64,000 bases of DNA from Stanieria sp. NIES-3757 (GTDB lineage Bacteria; Cyanobacteriota; Cyanobacteriia; Cyanobacteriales; Xenococcaceae): positions 1,302,001-1,366,000 of the forward strand of contig AP017375.1 in assembly GCA_002355455.1 (NCBI GenBank). The letters are read 5' to 3'. Under the pieces are notes generated by a model. The model was not told the DNA's origin. It made no database searches and saw only the letters and a list, made by a program, of their open reading frames with translations. A program made the translations under genes and the position numbers. Below, in pieces: positions 1 to 9,225 of the stretch; within the stretch, counting starts at the first letter, position 1, and each line of letters begins with the position of its first letter.

Positions 1-1
1 G

Positions 2-1267
2 ATGTTATCCTTATCCCGTCAAATTCCTGATGCTAATCAATCTGTGAAGGCTGGGAAATGGGAACGTAAGCGTTTTGTGGGCGCAGAAGTCTACAAAAAA
101 ACTTTAGGTGTAGTTGGCTTAGGAAAAATTGGGGCGCACGTAGCTACCGTTGCTAGAGCAATGGGTATGAAAATTTTAGCTTATGACCCTTTTATTTCTA
201 CTGAAAGAGCAGAACAACTTGGTTGTCGTTTGGTGGACTTAGATTTATTGTTTCGAGAAGCAGATTACATCACTCTTCACGTGCCAAAAACCTCAGAAAC
301 TGCTAATTTAATCAATTCTGAAACTTTGGCTAAAATGAAGCCTACAGTTCGGATTGTTAATTGCGCTCGCGGTGGCATCATTGACGAAGCAGCGATAGCA
401 GAAGCTGTCAAAGCAGGAAAAATTGCTGGTGCAGCTTTAGACGTATTTGCTAATGAGCCTTTAGGAGAATCTCCTTTAACCGAGTTGGGTACTAATGTAG
501 TACTCACTCCCCATCTAGGAGCATCGACGGCTGAAGCTCAAGTTAATGTTGCTATTGATGTTGCCGAACAAATTCGGGATGTTTTATTAGGTTTACCTGC
601 TCGCTCCGCAGTTAATATTCCTGGACTCAACCCCGATGTGATGGAAAAACTCCGACCTTATCTACAGTTAGCAGAAACTTTGGGTAACATGGTTGGACAA
701 CTCGCTGGAGGCAGAATTGAACAACTCAATATCTCTCTCCAAGGCGAACTAGCGACCAAAGACAGTCAACCTCTCATTGTAGGCGCACTCAAAGGTCTTT
801 TATCTCAAGCTCTAAGAGAAAGAGTAAATTACGTCAATGCTAGTATCGAAGCCAAAGAAAGAGGAATCAGAGTCATTGAAACTAGAGACAGTTCTGTAAA
901 GGATTATTCTGGTGGTTCAATTCATTTAGAAGCTCAAGGTTCTAATGGTAAACATTCTGTGACAGGAGCATTACTCGGGGACGGAGAAATTCGGATTACT
1001 GATTTAGATGAATTTCCTATTAATGTTCCTCCTAGCGGATATATGCTATTTACTTTGCACCAAGATATGCCTGGCATTATTGGAAAAATTGGGTCATTAT
1101 TAGGTAGTTACAATGTCAACATTGCCAGTATGCAAGTTGGACGGAAAATTGTGCGTGGTGATGCCGTAATGGTTTTAAGCCTTGACGATCCTTTACCAGA
1201 AGGAATTTTGGGAGAAGTGATTAAAATAGCTGGCATCACAGATGCTTACACGGTCAAGCTTTCATAG
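2..1267 (+). CDS. serA: D-3-phosphoglycerate dehydrogenase, 5' end cut by the window
   Basis: This enzyme oxidises 3-phosphoglycerate to 3-phosphohydroxypyruvate, the first step of serine synthesis in the cytoplasm. The visible 421 residues include the NAD-binding loop VVGLGKIGAHVA, the catalytic-arginine motif NCARGGIIDE and the catalytic-histidine segment TPHLGAST. An allosteric substrate-binding-type region follows, and a C-terminal ACT domain begins near MLFTLHQDMPGIIGKIGSLL. The full family protein is about 525 residues, so roughly 100 N-terminal residues lie upstream of base 1. The frame is open from base 2, and the ATG there is internal rather than the start. A GC-rich hairpin follows the stop codon, and prmA lies 80 bases downstream on the same strand. 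Confidence 0.97.
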   Translation: MLSLSRQIPDANQSVKAGKWERKRFVGAEVYKKTLGVVGLGKIGAHVATVARAMGMKILAYDPFISTERAEQLGCRLVDLDLLFREADYITLHVPKTSETANLINSETLAKMKPTVRIVNCARGGIIDEAAIAEAVKAGKIAGAALDVFANEPLGESPLTELGTNVVLTPHLGASTAEAQVNVAIDVAEQIRDVLLGLPARSAVNIPGLNPDVMEKLRPYLQLAETLGNMVGQLAGGRIEQLNISLQGELATKDSQPLIVGALKGLLSQALRERVNYVNASIEAKERGIRVIETRDSSVKDYSGGSIHLEAQGSNGKHSVTGALLGDGEIRITDLDEFPINVPPSGYMLFTLHQDMPGIIGKIGSLLGSYNVNIASMQVGRKIVRGDAVMVLSLDDPLPEGILGEVIKIAGITDAYTVKLS

Positions 1268-1287
1268 TTGACAGTAAGCAAAAGTTA

Positions 1288-1305
1288 AGGGGTTTATTAA
1301 CCCCT
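1288..1305 (+). terminator. hairpin after serA
   Basis: Seven-base inverted arms (AGGGGTT and AACCCCT) flank a four-base loop 20 bases after the serA stop codon. No clear T-run follows, so this may be a weak terminator or an mRNA-stabilising hairpin in the 80-base gap before prmA. Confidence 0.4.
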
Positions 1306-1347
1306 CAGCCTCCTACATTGTTAAGTTCACTATCCCAAAAATAATCA

Positions 1348-2241
1348 ATGTCTAATCGCTGGTGGGAAATAAACGTACTCTGTGAGCCAGTTCTAGAAGA
1401 ATCTGTCTTCTGGCGACTCGAAAAATTTGGCTGCTCAGGAACAGCTACTCAAGTAACAGAAGAGCATTACCTTATTAAAGCTTATATTCCCGAAATTTCA
1501 GCTAAATTAATGGATTTATCTGCTTTGTCGTTATGGTTAAAGCAAGATGCTACCCTAATTGAAGCTTCTCTTCCCCAAATCAACTGGAATTTGATCGATG
1601 AGGAAGATTGGGCAAGTAGTTGGAAAGAGCATTGGCATCCCGCCGAGATTGGCGATCGCATTTTGATCTATCCTGCCTGGTTAGAACTTCCTTCAGAAAC
1701 TGACAGACTTGTTCTCCGTCTCGATCCAGGGGCAGCTTTTGGTACAGGTACTCATCCCACCACCCAACTGTGTTTAGAATCTTTGGAAATGCGTTTATCC
1801 CAAGGCGCAGAAAACCTAACCATTGCTGATATCGGTTGTGGTTCGGGAATTTTGTCGATTGGGGCAGTTTTGTTAGGAGCAAAACAAGTTTATGCTGTTG
1901 ACACCGACACTTTAGCAGTTAAAACCTGTCGTAGCAATTGTCAACTTAACAATATTGATCGACAACGTTTACTCATTCATCACGGTAGTATTGAAAAACT
2001 CCAAGAGTTAAACCAAAGCTTTGATGGGATTGTTTGCAATATTCTAGCTGATACAATCGTAGAACTCTTTCCTCAGTTTGATGCTCTTACTACCAAAAGC
2101 AGTTGGGCAATTTTAAGCGGTATTTTAGTCGAACAAGCAGATCGTATTGCTGATGCAGTAGAAGGACAAGGTTGGACAATTGCCGCTTTGTGGAAGCGAC
2201 AAGAGTGGTGTTGCTTTAACGTTCGCCGTTCGGAATATTAA
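1348..2241 (+). CDS. prmA: ribosomal protein L11 methyltransferase
   Basis: PrmA trimethylates ribosomal protein L11 using S-adenosylmethionine. The 297-residue protein has the usual family length. An N-terminal substrate-binding domain (about 1-120) contains the conserved stretch [15 protein letters not shown] class I SAM-dependent methyltransferase domain follows, with motif [14 protein letters not shown], an acidic motif II (YAVDTD) and the Asn-containing motif NILADTI. The ATG at 1348 gives the standard N-terminus. The stop codon overlaps the stop of the convergent map gene through a shared palindromic TTAA, so no terminator fits between the two genes. Confidence 0.96.
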   Translation: MSNRWWEINVLCEPVLEESVFWRLEKFGCSGTATQVTEEHYLIKAYIPEISAKLMDLSALSLWLKQDATLIEASLPQINWNLIDEEDWASSWKEHWHPAEIGDRILIYPAWLELPSETDRLVLRLDPGAAFGTGTHPTTQLCLESLEMRLSQGAENLTIADIGCGSGILSIGAVLLGAKQVYAVDTDTLAVKTCRSNCQLNNIDRQRLLIHHGSIEKLQELNQSFDGIVCNILADTIVELFPQFDALTTKSSWAILSGILVEQADRIADAVEGQGWTIAALWKRQEWCCFNVRRSEY

Positions 2242-3002
2242 TCTGTCAGTGTCAGAATTTCTACTCCATCTTCTGTAACTGCGAGCGTATGTTCAAACTG
2301 GGCAGATAACTTACCATCTTTAGTAATAGCTGTCCAACCATCATCAAGGACTACTGCTTCCCAAGTCCCTTCATTAATCATCGGTTCAATCGTAAACACC
2401 ATTCCTGGTTTGAGTTTTTTACCTTTTCCTCTAGTACCATAGTGAGGAATTTGCGGAGCTGTATGGAAAATATGGCTAATTCCATGTCCAACAAAATCTC
2501 TGACTACTGAAAAACCATTAGCTTCAGCATATTCTTGAATTGCTGCTCCGATATCACCAATTCTCGCCCCTGGTTTAACTGCCTCAATTCCTAATTTCAA
2601 ACATTTTTCTGTCACTTCTACAAGCCTTTTGGCTTCAGGAGATGGAGTACCAACCAAAAAAGTTCTGGAACTATCGCCATGATAACCATCGAGAATTGGA
2701 GTCACATCGATATTAATAATGTCTCCTTCTTGAAGAATTTGTTTGGCATTGGGAATACCGTGACAAATCACTTCATTAATACTGGTACAAATAGATTTAG
2801 GAAACCCATGATATCCTAGAGGCGCGCTTTTAGCACCATGAGCTTGTGTCCATTTTTCGGCTTCATCATTAATTTCTAAGGTGCTTACTCCTGGTTTAAC
2901 CATTGGCGCAAGATGATCTAGAAGTTGGGCTGCTAAACGCCCTGCTTGACGCATTTTGTCAATTTCTCGTTGAGAAAGTAGTGTAATTCTTTCGCTTCCC
3001 AT
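2238..3002 (-). CDS. map: type I methionine aminopeptidase
   Basis: Removes the initiator methionine from nascent proteins; it is a cytosolic dinuclear metalloenzyme. The 254-residue protein shows the pita-bread fold signatures: [10 protein letters not shown], the first metal-binding Asp in [15 protein letters not shown], the His in [18 protein letters not shown], and glutamate ligands in TIEPMINEG and QFEHTLAV. The length is normal for a bacterial type I enzyme. It is convergent with prmA and overlaps it by four bases. A 303-base non-coding stretch lies upstream. Confidence 0.96.
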   Translation of the reverse strand: MGSERITLLSQREIDKMRQAGRLAAQLLDHLAPMVKPGVSTLEINDEAEKWTQAHGAKSAPLGYHGFPKSICTSINEVICHGIPNAKQILQEGDIINIDVTPILDGYHGDSSRTFLVGTPSPEAKRLVEVTEKCLKLGIEAVKPGARIGDIGAAIQEYAEANGFSVVRDFVGHGISHIFHTAPQIPHYGTRGKGKKLKPGMVFTIEPMINEGTWEAVVLDDGWTAITKDGKLSAQFEHTLAVTEDGVEILTLTD

Positions 3003-3305
3003 AGATTGTTATGTCTGATTGATTGCAATGATCTAAAGTTTTTAGGTGTTTGTACTTGATGAGTTTAACAGTTTTCTCTTATTTTCTATTTAGTAAATTC
3101 TTGGTTTAATTTGTCAAATATATTTTAATCGCCGATTAAAGTTGATTGTTAATTGTTAATTATTCATCCACAAATAAACTCAGATAAACACAGATAGAGT
3201 TATCGGTTGGTAGTGTTAATGATTGATCGTTGATTGTCGATTGATAACTTGCTAGTTTATAAGTGTTAACTGGTAATGGTGTACCTTACCAATATGAGAA
3301 ACCCT
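3003..3305. other. intergenic stretch with a dispersed repeat
   Basis: No convincing gene on either strand. The stretch is AT-rich, with runs of GTTGATT/GTTAATT-like heptamers around 3140-3250 and one copy of a dispersed repeat whose core is at 3190-3219. It separates map from the secreted-protein gene; both neighbours are on the minus strand. Confidence 0.6.
3190..3219 (+). repeat. dispersed intergenic repeat, copy A
   Basis: The 30-base core matches the reverse complement of 52088-52117 at 28 of 30 positions by eye, and both copies also share weaker similarity upstream (AGATAAACACAGAT-like). A more diverged copy is at about 22948-22988. All three copies lie between genes. Confidence 0.7.
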
Positions 3306-4352
3306 TTAATTCTTTTTCAGATTTATAATCTGATACTTACCTGGTATTTGACATTGAGAATTAGAATCGCCTAAATCTCCATCGATAACAAAATAAGCTT
3401 TACTATCAACAATAGCTAAACCTTCGACAAAAGAAGGAAGAGATTTAATGATTTTGGGTTCGATAGTGGGATTTGCTTGTAATAATTCAACAGGAAAATT
3501 CCACAAGAAAAAATTATCCAGATCGTCTTCTGGCCCTCCAGCAATTCCCCAAATAAAATTATTATTAAAAGTTAATTCTCTAATACCTCTCCCTTGTAAA
3601 TCTAAAAGAGCTACTACATCAAATTGAAATTGATTTAAATTCTTTAAATGTAAAAGAATTGCCCAGTTTTTTTCTTGAAATTTAACCAAAGGCGATCGCA
3701 GTCCTACCCAAACATTATTAGTATTAGATGAGTTAGAAATAGCTACTACTCCTTCAATATTAAAACTATTAATTTGTTGACATAGCTCAAAGTTTCCTTC
3801 TGCTAGATCGGCAGCTTGTTCAGCACTATCTATTGCCTGACTAACAGCTTGAATTATTTTATTTTGATTGATTATGTCTTTACTAAATAATTTTTGAGAA
3901 TTCAATTTAAATTTTGCTTCAACTTGTTTTAATGGTTTGAGACGATTACGAACAATTTCAGCGACAACAAATCGTTTTCTTGATTTTTTAACAGAACATT
4001 TAGTATTACGACTATGAGAACCAAACAAAATTAATTGATGATTATTGAGAGAAGCAATCGCTTCTAAATCTTTAATTTTAAAATTATCAAAAGCTATAAT
4101 TTGTTGAGTATCAGAATTAAATTTTTCTGAGTCGATGGGATAGACAAACACAGAATCATTTACCTCATTATCTCCTACAAGCAAACAATTACCATCTTGA
4201 TTAGGACAATTAATTTTTATCAATGCCGAAGGTTCGCAGAAAGGATAAGCTCCTAATTCTTCAGCTAAAGTTGGCTCGCTTAAAAAATTACTACTCAACC
4301 AAATAATCAAACTGAACCAAAATAAAATTAAACTACCAAGGATTTTTGTCAC
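3306..4352 (-). CDS. secreted DUF3616-like protein, probable beta-propeller
   Basis: A 348-residue exported protein of unknown function. An N-terminal hydrophobic segment (about 5-22) followed by TLAEE looks like a signal peptide. The mature part has short beta-rich motifs (CLLVGDNEVNDSVFVYPID, LEAIASLNNHQLILFGSHS, IRELTFNNNFIWGIAGGPED, VEGLAIVDSKAYFVIDGD), as expected for a DUF3616-like propeller, but I am not certain of the family. It contains no recognisable catalytic motif. Base composition matches its neighbours. It may be co-transcribed with the two universal stress genes upstream, 43 bases away. Confidence 0.7.
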   Translation of the reverse strand: MTKILGSLILFWFSLIIWLSSNFLSEPTLAEELGAYPFCEPSALIKINCPNQDGNCLLVGDNEVNDSVFVYPIDSEKFNSDTQQIIAFDNFKIKDLEAIASLNNHQLILFGSHSRNTKCSVKKSRKRFVVAEIVRNRLKPLKQVEAKFKLNSQKLFSKDIINQNKIIQAVSQAIDSAEQAADLAEGNFELCQQINSFNIEGVVAISNSSNTNNVWVGLRSPLVKFQEKNWAILLHLKNLNQFQFDVVALLDLQGRGIRELTFNNNFIWGIAGGPEDDLDNFFLWNFPVELLQANPTIEPKIIKSLPSFVEGLAIVDSKAYFVIDGDLGDSNSQCQIPGKYQIINLKKN

Positions 4353-4395
4353 AATAATTAAGCTGTAGTGTTGAGCTATTTCAATCCTTTTCTTA

Positions 4396-4860
4396 TTAAA
4401 CCAGAACTAAAACCGAACAAGGTAAATGATAAGTTACATAATTACTTACGCCACTCAAACCAACTTTATGTAAAGAAGAATAACTGTGAGAATCAATCAC
4501 AATTAAATCAGCTTGCCAGGTTTTAGCTAAAGTACAAATAATTTGACAAGGACTACCCATCACTTGACTAAATTCAGTTTTTATTCCTGCAATCGTAGCT
4601 TTTTTTACTAGCGATCGCAAAAAATCTAATCCTTCTTGACGACAGATTTGCTGTTTTTTGAGAAATAGTTCAGAGTCAAAGTTGTACTCCGATTGACACT
4701 TGGCAACAGATAAGGATAATTGATAATCGTTTTGTTCAACAGAAAGAACTTGGAGCAACATCAAATGAGCTTTTGTAGCTTTAGCTAGAGATAAAGCTTG
4801 TTCAAATACCTTCTTTCCTTGGGAAGAATAGTCGATAGCTACCAAAATTTTTCTGAACAT
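4396..4860 (-). CDS. universal stress protein family, degenerate nucleotide site
   Basis: A 154-residue single-domain UspA-fold protein. The N-terminus FRKILVAIDYSS and the C-terminus SVLVLV are typical. The ATP-binding signature (G-2x-G-9x-G-S/T) that is intact in the adjacent paralogue is replaced by DSHSYSSLHKVGLSGVS, so it probably does not bind ATP in the usual way. It lies eight bases downstream of the second usp gene and is surely a tandem duplicate in the same transcript. The specific role is unknown. Confidence 0.9.
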   Translation of the reverse strand: MFRKILVAIDYSSQGKKVFEQALSLAKATKAHLMLLQVLSVEQNDYQLSLSVAKCQSEYNFDSELFLKKQQICRQEGLDFLRSLVKKATIAGIKTEFSQVMGSPCQIICTLAKTWQADLIVIDSHSYSSLHKVGLSGVSNYVTYHLPCSVLVLV

Positions 4861-4868
4861 TAACGTGA

Positions 4869-5393
4869 TTAAGAAAAACTAGAAGTTGCTGATTCTGTTG
4901 GAGTTGATTGAACTGGTAAAGCGTCTTTATCTCTGACAATCAATACTGAACAGGGAGCATGGTGAGTTACATAATTGCTGACGCTACCCAAAAACATTTC
5001 TTTGATTCCAGTTAAACCTCGACTACCAACAATGATTAAATCTGCTTCCCATGTCTGAGCTATTTCGCAGATAGAGCGTTCTGGACTCCCAGACATCTGA
5101 GTAAATTCTGTAGGAATTCCTACCTCAGTCGCTTGTTGAGCTAGATTGTTCAGAATTTCTATACCTTGCTTTTTATAATCTTCCCATTGTTCTTGATAAA
5201 TTCTGACAGTTTGTTCGTCCCACATCGGATAGTAAGAGTAAGCAGGAAGTTGAGGATAATCTTGTTCGCGGTCTGACAATACTTGTACTAACATTAAATT
5301 AGCACCTGTCGCATTAGCAAAAGACAGAGCAACTTCAAATACTTGCTTGCCAATAGAAGAGCGATCGATTCCCACTAAAATTTTATTAAACAT
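4869..5393 (-). CDS. universal stress protein, ATP-binding type
   Basis: A 174-residue UspA-family protein. The start NKILVGIDRSSIG and the signature GSRGLTGIKEMFLGSVSNYV carry the complete ATP-binding G-2x-G-9x-G-S pattern. A Ser/Thr-rich tail (about 160-174) follows the domain. It is first in a usp pair and eight bases ahead of its degenerate paralogue. The order suggests a duplicated pair, possibly forming heterodimers. Confidence 0.93.
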   Translation of the reverse strand: MFNKILVGIDRSSIGKQVFEVALSFANATGANLMLVQVLSDREQDYPQLPAYSYYPMWDEQTVRIYQEQWEDYKKQGIEILNNLAQQATEVGIPTEFTQMSGSPERSICEIAQTWEADLIIVGSRGLTGIKEMFLGSVSNYVTHHAPCSVLIVRDKDALPVQSTPTESATSSFS

Positions 5394-5690
5394 AAATAAT
5401 TCTCCTACTTATATTTCATTTAACAGTCAGATAGAAAATTAGTTTTTGCTTGTTTATTTTGAGCGAGTGACAATAATTAGAATCTTTAATTTTATAAATT
5501 AATAGTTTGAGGAACTTGTGAAGATCTGCTTCTGCTTTCAATAACAACCAAATTTATAAGTAGATCAATCTAATTATTGATAAAAAATTAGCTTAAAACA
5601 AGATAATTTGATTATTAAAGGGTAGCCAGAAATTACTCTAGATTAAGCGTAACTCTTAATTACCCTAGCGGTTTTAAGTATTTCAGATAG

Positions 5691-7374
5691 TTATGGTAGA
5701 GAAGGAATAAACGAATTAGTTGAACCATTAACTACATTGGCAACTAAAGCTGCGTCTAAAGCAGAAATAGTTCCATCTCCATTGATATCCGCAACTAACA
5801 AAGGGTCTATTCCTGAATATGCCGACAGGGAACTATCTAATCCTGCTGCTAAACGAGAAATTGCGACTACATCAGCCGAAGTATACTTGCGGTTGCCATT
5901 GGCATCTCCTAAATAAGCAACTAGATGAGTAACTCGATCACCAACAACATTAAAACTTCCGCCATTAAGTTCAATTGATTCTAACTCGATCGCATTAGTT
6001 GCACCGTAAGTAGCTGAATTGAGAACTTTAGCATTAAGATAAGCTAGATTGGCTACACCTTTAGCTAAGGCATCTCCTGTTAAATTTACTTTTAGTTGAC
6101 CAGTAATATCTTTGCTTACTGAAACTGTCCAATCATCAGTAGAGAGATTACTGTCTAAACTTAATCCAGTGATGTCAAGCAATTGAGGATTATAGGAAAT
6201 CGTAAAATCAATCTTAGTAACTCCTTCCCCATTATTAAGCTGGATCAGAATTTTTTTTGCAACACCAGAACTGTTTACAAATTGACCAGGACCGCGAGTA
6301 AAATCAGCTATAGTCAAAGAACGTTGGTCTTGACCGAAGATAACATAGCTTTCGCCAGCATCACGGACTGAGTTCGGGTTAGCTTGAGGTGCGCCGACAA
6401 TTAAATCATCGATGCCATCACCATTGACATCGCCTGCACTACTTACAGAATTACCAGCTAAATCTTCTGCATTAGAACCTTTGAGAATAAAACCTTGATT
6501 AGCTTCTAAATTAGCAAGATTAATCCTGGTAGGAAAAACATTGCTGCTACCAAATAAAACATAAGTTTCTCCAGTATTCCTAGAACCAATAATTACATCA
6601 TCGATTCCATCACCATTAACATCGCCTGCGCCACTTACGGAAATACCAGAATAATCATCTTTATTAATACCAGCGATCGCAAAACCATTAGTACCGTTGA
6701 GACTAGAGAGATTAAAATTCGCGCCAAATCCTCCTGATTTACCAAAAACAACGTAACATTCTTCCTGTATTAGTAATGCCGTTTGTATCGGCGAAATTAG
6801 CACCAATCACTAAATCGTCAATGCCATCACCATTAAGATCTCCAACCTTACTAACCGCGCTACCAGAAAAATCTCCCGAATTAACTCCATTGATAGCAAA
6901 ACCATTCGTACCATTAAGAGTCGATAAATTAAAGCTACTGCTGTAACCACTAGTTTTGCCAAAAATAACGTAAGTTTTTCCCGCTTTACTGATGCCATTA
7001 GCATCTGCACTATTAGCACCAATAATTAAATCACTTAAACCATCACCATTCAAATCCGCTGAAGCGATCGCACTACCAAGTTTATCCCCTGCATTAATCC
7101 CATTGATAACAAAACCATTGGTACCATCAAGATTAGATAAAGAAAAACCAGTAAAGCTAGTATTTTTCCCGAAGATTACGTAAACTTGTCCAGCACTTTC
7201 TTTGCTATTGGGATTGGCATCTTTAGCACCAATAATCAAATCAGCTAAACCATCACTATTTAAATCTGCTGCGCTGCTTACAACATCTCCGAAACGACTG
7301 TCTTGTTCTAAACCTTTAAGAATAAAGCCATTAACACCATTTAAGCTGGATAAATTAAGAATAGAGCTAGCCAT
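5691..7374 (-). pseudogene. FG-GAP repeat / cohesin-like / dockerin-like protein, frame-disrupted
   Basis: The reading frame runs from ATG at 7374, is lost near 6765, and resumes in another frame to 5691. Removing one base from the AAGAATG segment restores TGRCYVVFGK, matching sister repeats such as AGKTYVIFGK. The total length minus one base is exactly 561 codons. The joined 560-residue product has five integrin-alpha/FG-GAP repeats of about 70 residues, each with a D-N-GDG-DD calcium-type loop. A cohesin-like beta domain (VAKKILIQLNNGEGVTKIDF onward) and two dockerin-like loops (GDANGNRKYTSADVV, ADINGDGTISALDAAL) follow. No signal peptide is visible. It is probably an extracellular calcium-binding adhesin. 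The disruption could be real, a sequencing error, or programmed. Confidence 0.8.
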
Positions 7375-7512
7375 AGGTTTTTATTTATAAATTAATTTAA
7401 TTAGTTTTTCAGTAATAAAAATTTATTATTGGTGTTTATTACTAAGTAAATTAACGTAAATATTGTACCTAGGCAGTGATTTTAATCATTTACTTTTAAA
7501 AGATGTTGCGGT

Positions 7513-7541
7513 AAAAAAAAGCAATCCAAATTAAGGATTGC
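7513..7541 (-). terminator. Rho-independent terminator for the GST operon
   Basis: On the minus strand GCAATCC, a seven-base loop and GGATTGC are followed directly by eight T residues. It lies 47 bases after the stop codon of the GST-like gene and is the clearest intrinsic terminator in the window. Confidence 0.9.
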
Positions 7542-7587
7542 ACTACGTTTTTTAATTGATAGTGATGAGCAAATCTCACTTCAAAAC

Positions 7588-8142
7588 TTATCTCTTGCCA
7601 ATAGTGTTTTGGAAAGCTGGTCGCTCTGAAATCCGTTTAATGTAACTTAATACTGCTGGATAATCACTTAAGTCAACCTTTAACATGATTGGAACATACG
7701 CCAGAATTGAGCCGACAGCAATATCAGCAACAGTCAATTCTTCTCCTAATAAATAAGATTGATTGGTTAAGATTTGATTGAGTGGAGTTAAAAGTCTAGG
7801 CATTTCGCGCTCGCGATTGACTTCTACAAAAAGTCCGACCCCCAAAGTAGCATTGGCAAAAATTACCCATTGAGTCATAATACTTCTTGCTTCTAAACTA
7901 GCTGACATATTGCCATACTTTTCCGCTAGATAAAGTATGATTGCTCCTGATTCCCAAAGCTGAAAACTTTCATCTACAATTGCAGGAACTTTCCCAATCG
8001 GATTAATTGATAAATAGTCTGGTTGTCGTTGTTCTCCTGCTGCTAAATCAAGCAACACAAATTCATAGGGAACATCGAGTTCCTCCAAATACCATTGCAC
8101 TATTGATGCTCGACTCCGAACACCACCATAAACTTTGATCAT
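7588..8142 (-). CDS. glutathione S-transferase family protein
   Basis: A 184-residue cytosolic GST-fold protein. The N-terminal thioredoxin-like domain has the glutathione-binding motifs NPIGKVPAIVD (cis-Pro) and LWESGAIILYLAEKYG. The all-alpha C-terminal domain (about 85-184) contains the N-capping/hydrophobic-staple segment LTVADIAVGSIL. It is slightly shorter than the usual 200-220 residues. The substrate cannot be predicted. It lies 12 bases downstream of the next minus-strand gene and is followed by a strong terminator, so the two probably form one operon. Confidence 0.93.
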   Translation of the reverse strand: MIKVYGGVRSRASIVQWYLEELDVPYEFVLLDLAAGEQRQPDYLSINPIGKVPAIVDESFQLWESGAIILYLAEKYGNMSASLEARSIMTQWVIFANATLGVGLFVEVNREREMPRLLTPLNQILTNQSYLLGEELTVADIAVGSILAYVPIMLKVDLSDYPAVLSYIKRISERPAFQNTIGKR

Positions 8143-8154
8143 CTTTTTTTAAAA

Positions 8155-8619
8155 TTACAGTACCTGATGAGTATATTTATGCTGTTTAACATTATCTTCA
8201 GTACGAACAACATTAGTCACATTCAATACTCTTTTTTTGTCTAAGGAAAAGTTCAAATCTTGCTTGATTGTCCCTAACGGAATATGTTGTTGAGCTTGAG
8301 GACGACTTTTGTAAGTACGAGTTGCAGCTATCAATCTTTCAGCAAAGTTTACACAAAATTGTGCTGCTTGAGGAAATTCACTCGGAATTTGAAAAGTATC
8401 TTCAGCCACAATTTCATTGAGAGTTTTAGCGCAAGCTAGTTGATAAGAAGTAGGAATTCCTTGAACAATTGCTTCTAAAGCAGCCGAAGGAATGGGTTCA
8501 ATAATTTTGACTTCTTGTACTTCTCCCTCTTCTCTAACAAAGCAAATGGCTAAACCCAAAACACAGTAATCTTCTTTGACTAAATCCGATGCTTCAGTCC
8601 ATAAAGTCGCAGTTTTCAT
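8155..8619 (-). CDS. conserved hypothetical protein
   Basis: The frame is open from 8640 with a TTG, but the ATG at 8619 (MKTATLWTEASDLVKEDYCV) is the more natural start, giving 154 residues. I recognise no domain. The protein looks soluble, mixed alpha/beta, with no signal peptide or membrane segment. It lies just upstream of the GST gene and is probably co-transcribed with it. The upstream side faces a long intergenic region that carries a structured RNA candidate. Confidence 0.7.
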   Translation of the reverse strand: MKTATLWTEASDLVKEDYCVLGLAICFVREEGEVQEVKIIEPIPSAALEAIVQGIPTSYQLACAKTLNEIVAEDTFQIPSEFPQAAQFCVNFAERLIAATRTYKSRPQAQQHIPLGTIKQDLNFSLDKKRVLNVTNVVRTEDNVKQHKYTHQVL

Positions 8620-8784
8620 AAGTACACCAAAATGTATCAATTAACTAAGAAATTTGTTCTCTTGTTGAGGAATGTAACTTTAAATCTTGTTCATGAGCGC
8701 AACTGAATAAAGAATTGTTATAAAAACATATATTTTGCATCAAACAAAAGTCATCGGTTTGCTCTCAAGATTTTTTTTTGCTAA

Positions 8785-8935
8785 CCCTTCACTTTAGTTC
8801 GGACTTCGGCTGAGAACGACTGCCTGCCAGGCATGTAAACAAGGGAATATATTTGTAGCCAAGCTCTAAACCTTGTGATCCCCAGTACCTAACTAAAATT
8901 TGGCGGATAGCCCCTTGTTATAACTAACACCTTAC
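8785..8935 (+). ncRNA. structured RNA candidate (6S-like or riboswitch-like)
   Basis: The region holds several mutually consistent helices. A closing stem pairs 8793-8805 (TTTAGTT-C-GGACT) with 8884-8897 (AGT-A-CC-T-AACTAAA). A short hairpin lies at 8821-8833 (TGCCT-GCC-AGGCA). A terminal arm pairs ACAAGG (8839-8844) with CCTTGT (8871-8876), enclosing TTTGTAGC/GCTCTAAA. The 5' side of the last arm can instead pair with CCCTTGTT at 8912-8919. A closing stem, large asymmetric bulge and terminal arm resemble the layout of 6S RNA (ssaA), but I cannot confirm that family. Strand and ends are inferred. An alternative is a leader of the downstream TPR gene. Confidence 0.4.
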
Positions 8936-9225
8936 GGGATCGATAACTCAACTAAGATTCAAAACATAATTCTCAAGCGAGATTTTTAATTGGTAATAAT
9001 TACCATAAAATTAAACCCAGTTAGTTTTGAATAATTTTCGGGAACTCTACAATTATGTATAAGTTCCAAAATAAGCGAAAAAAAAAGTATCCAAGGAAAA
9101 TTTAACTAAATCTTTCTCTAGAAAGAAAACAGACCGTGAGACAGTTGAATCAGTGACACACTTGAGTGAGTCAAAACTTAATACCGAATAGTAAGCTAAG
9201 TTTTAAGAAAGGTTTAATTAAAGCC

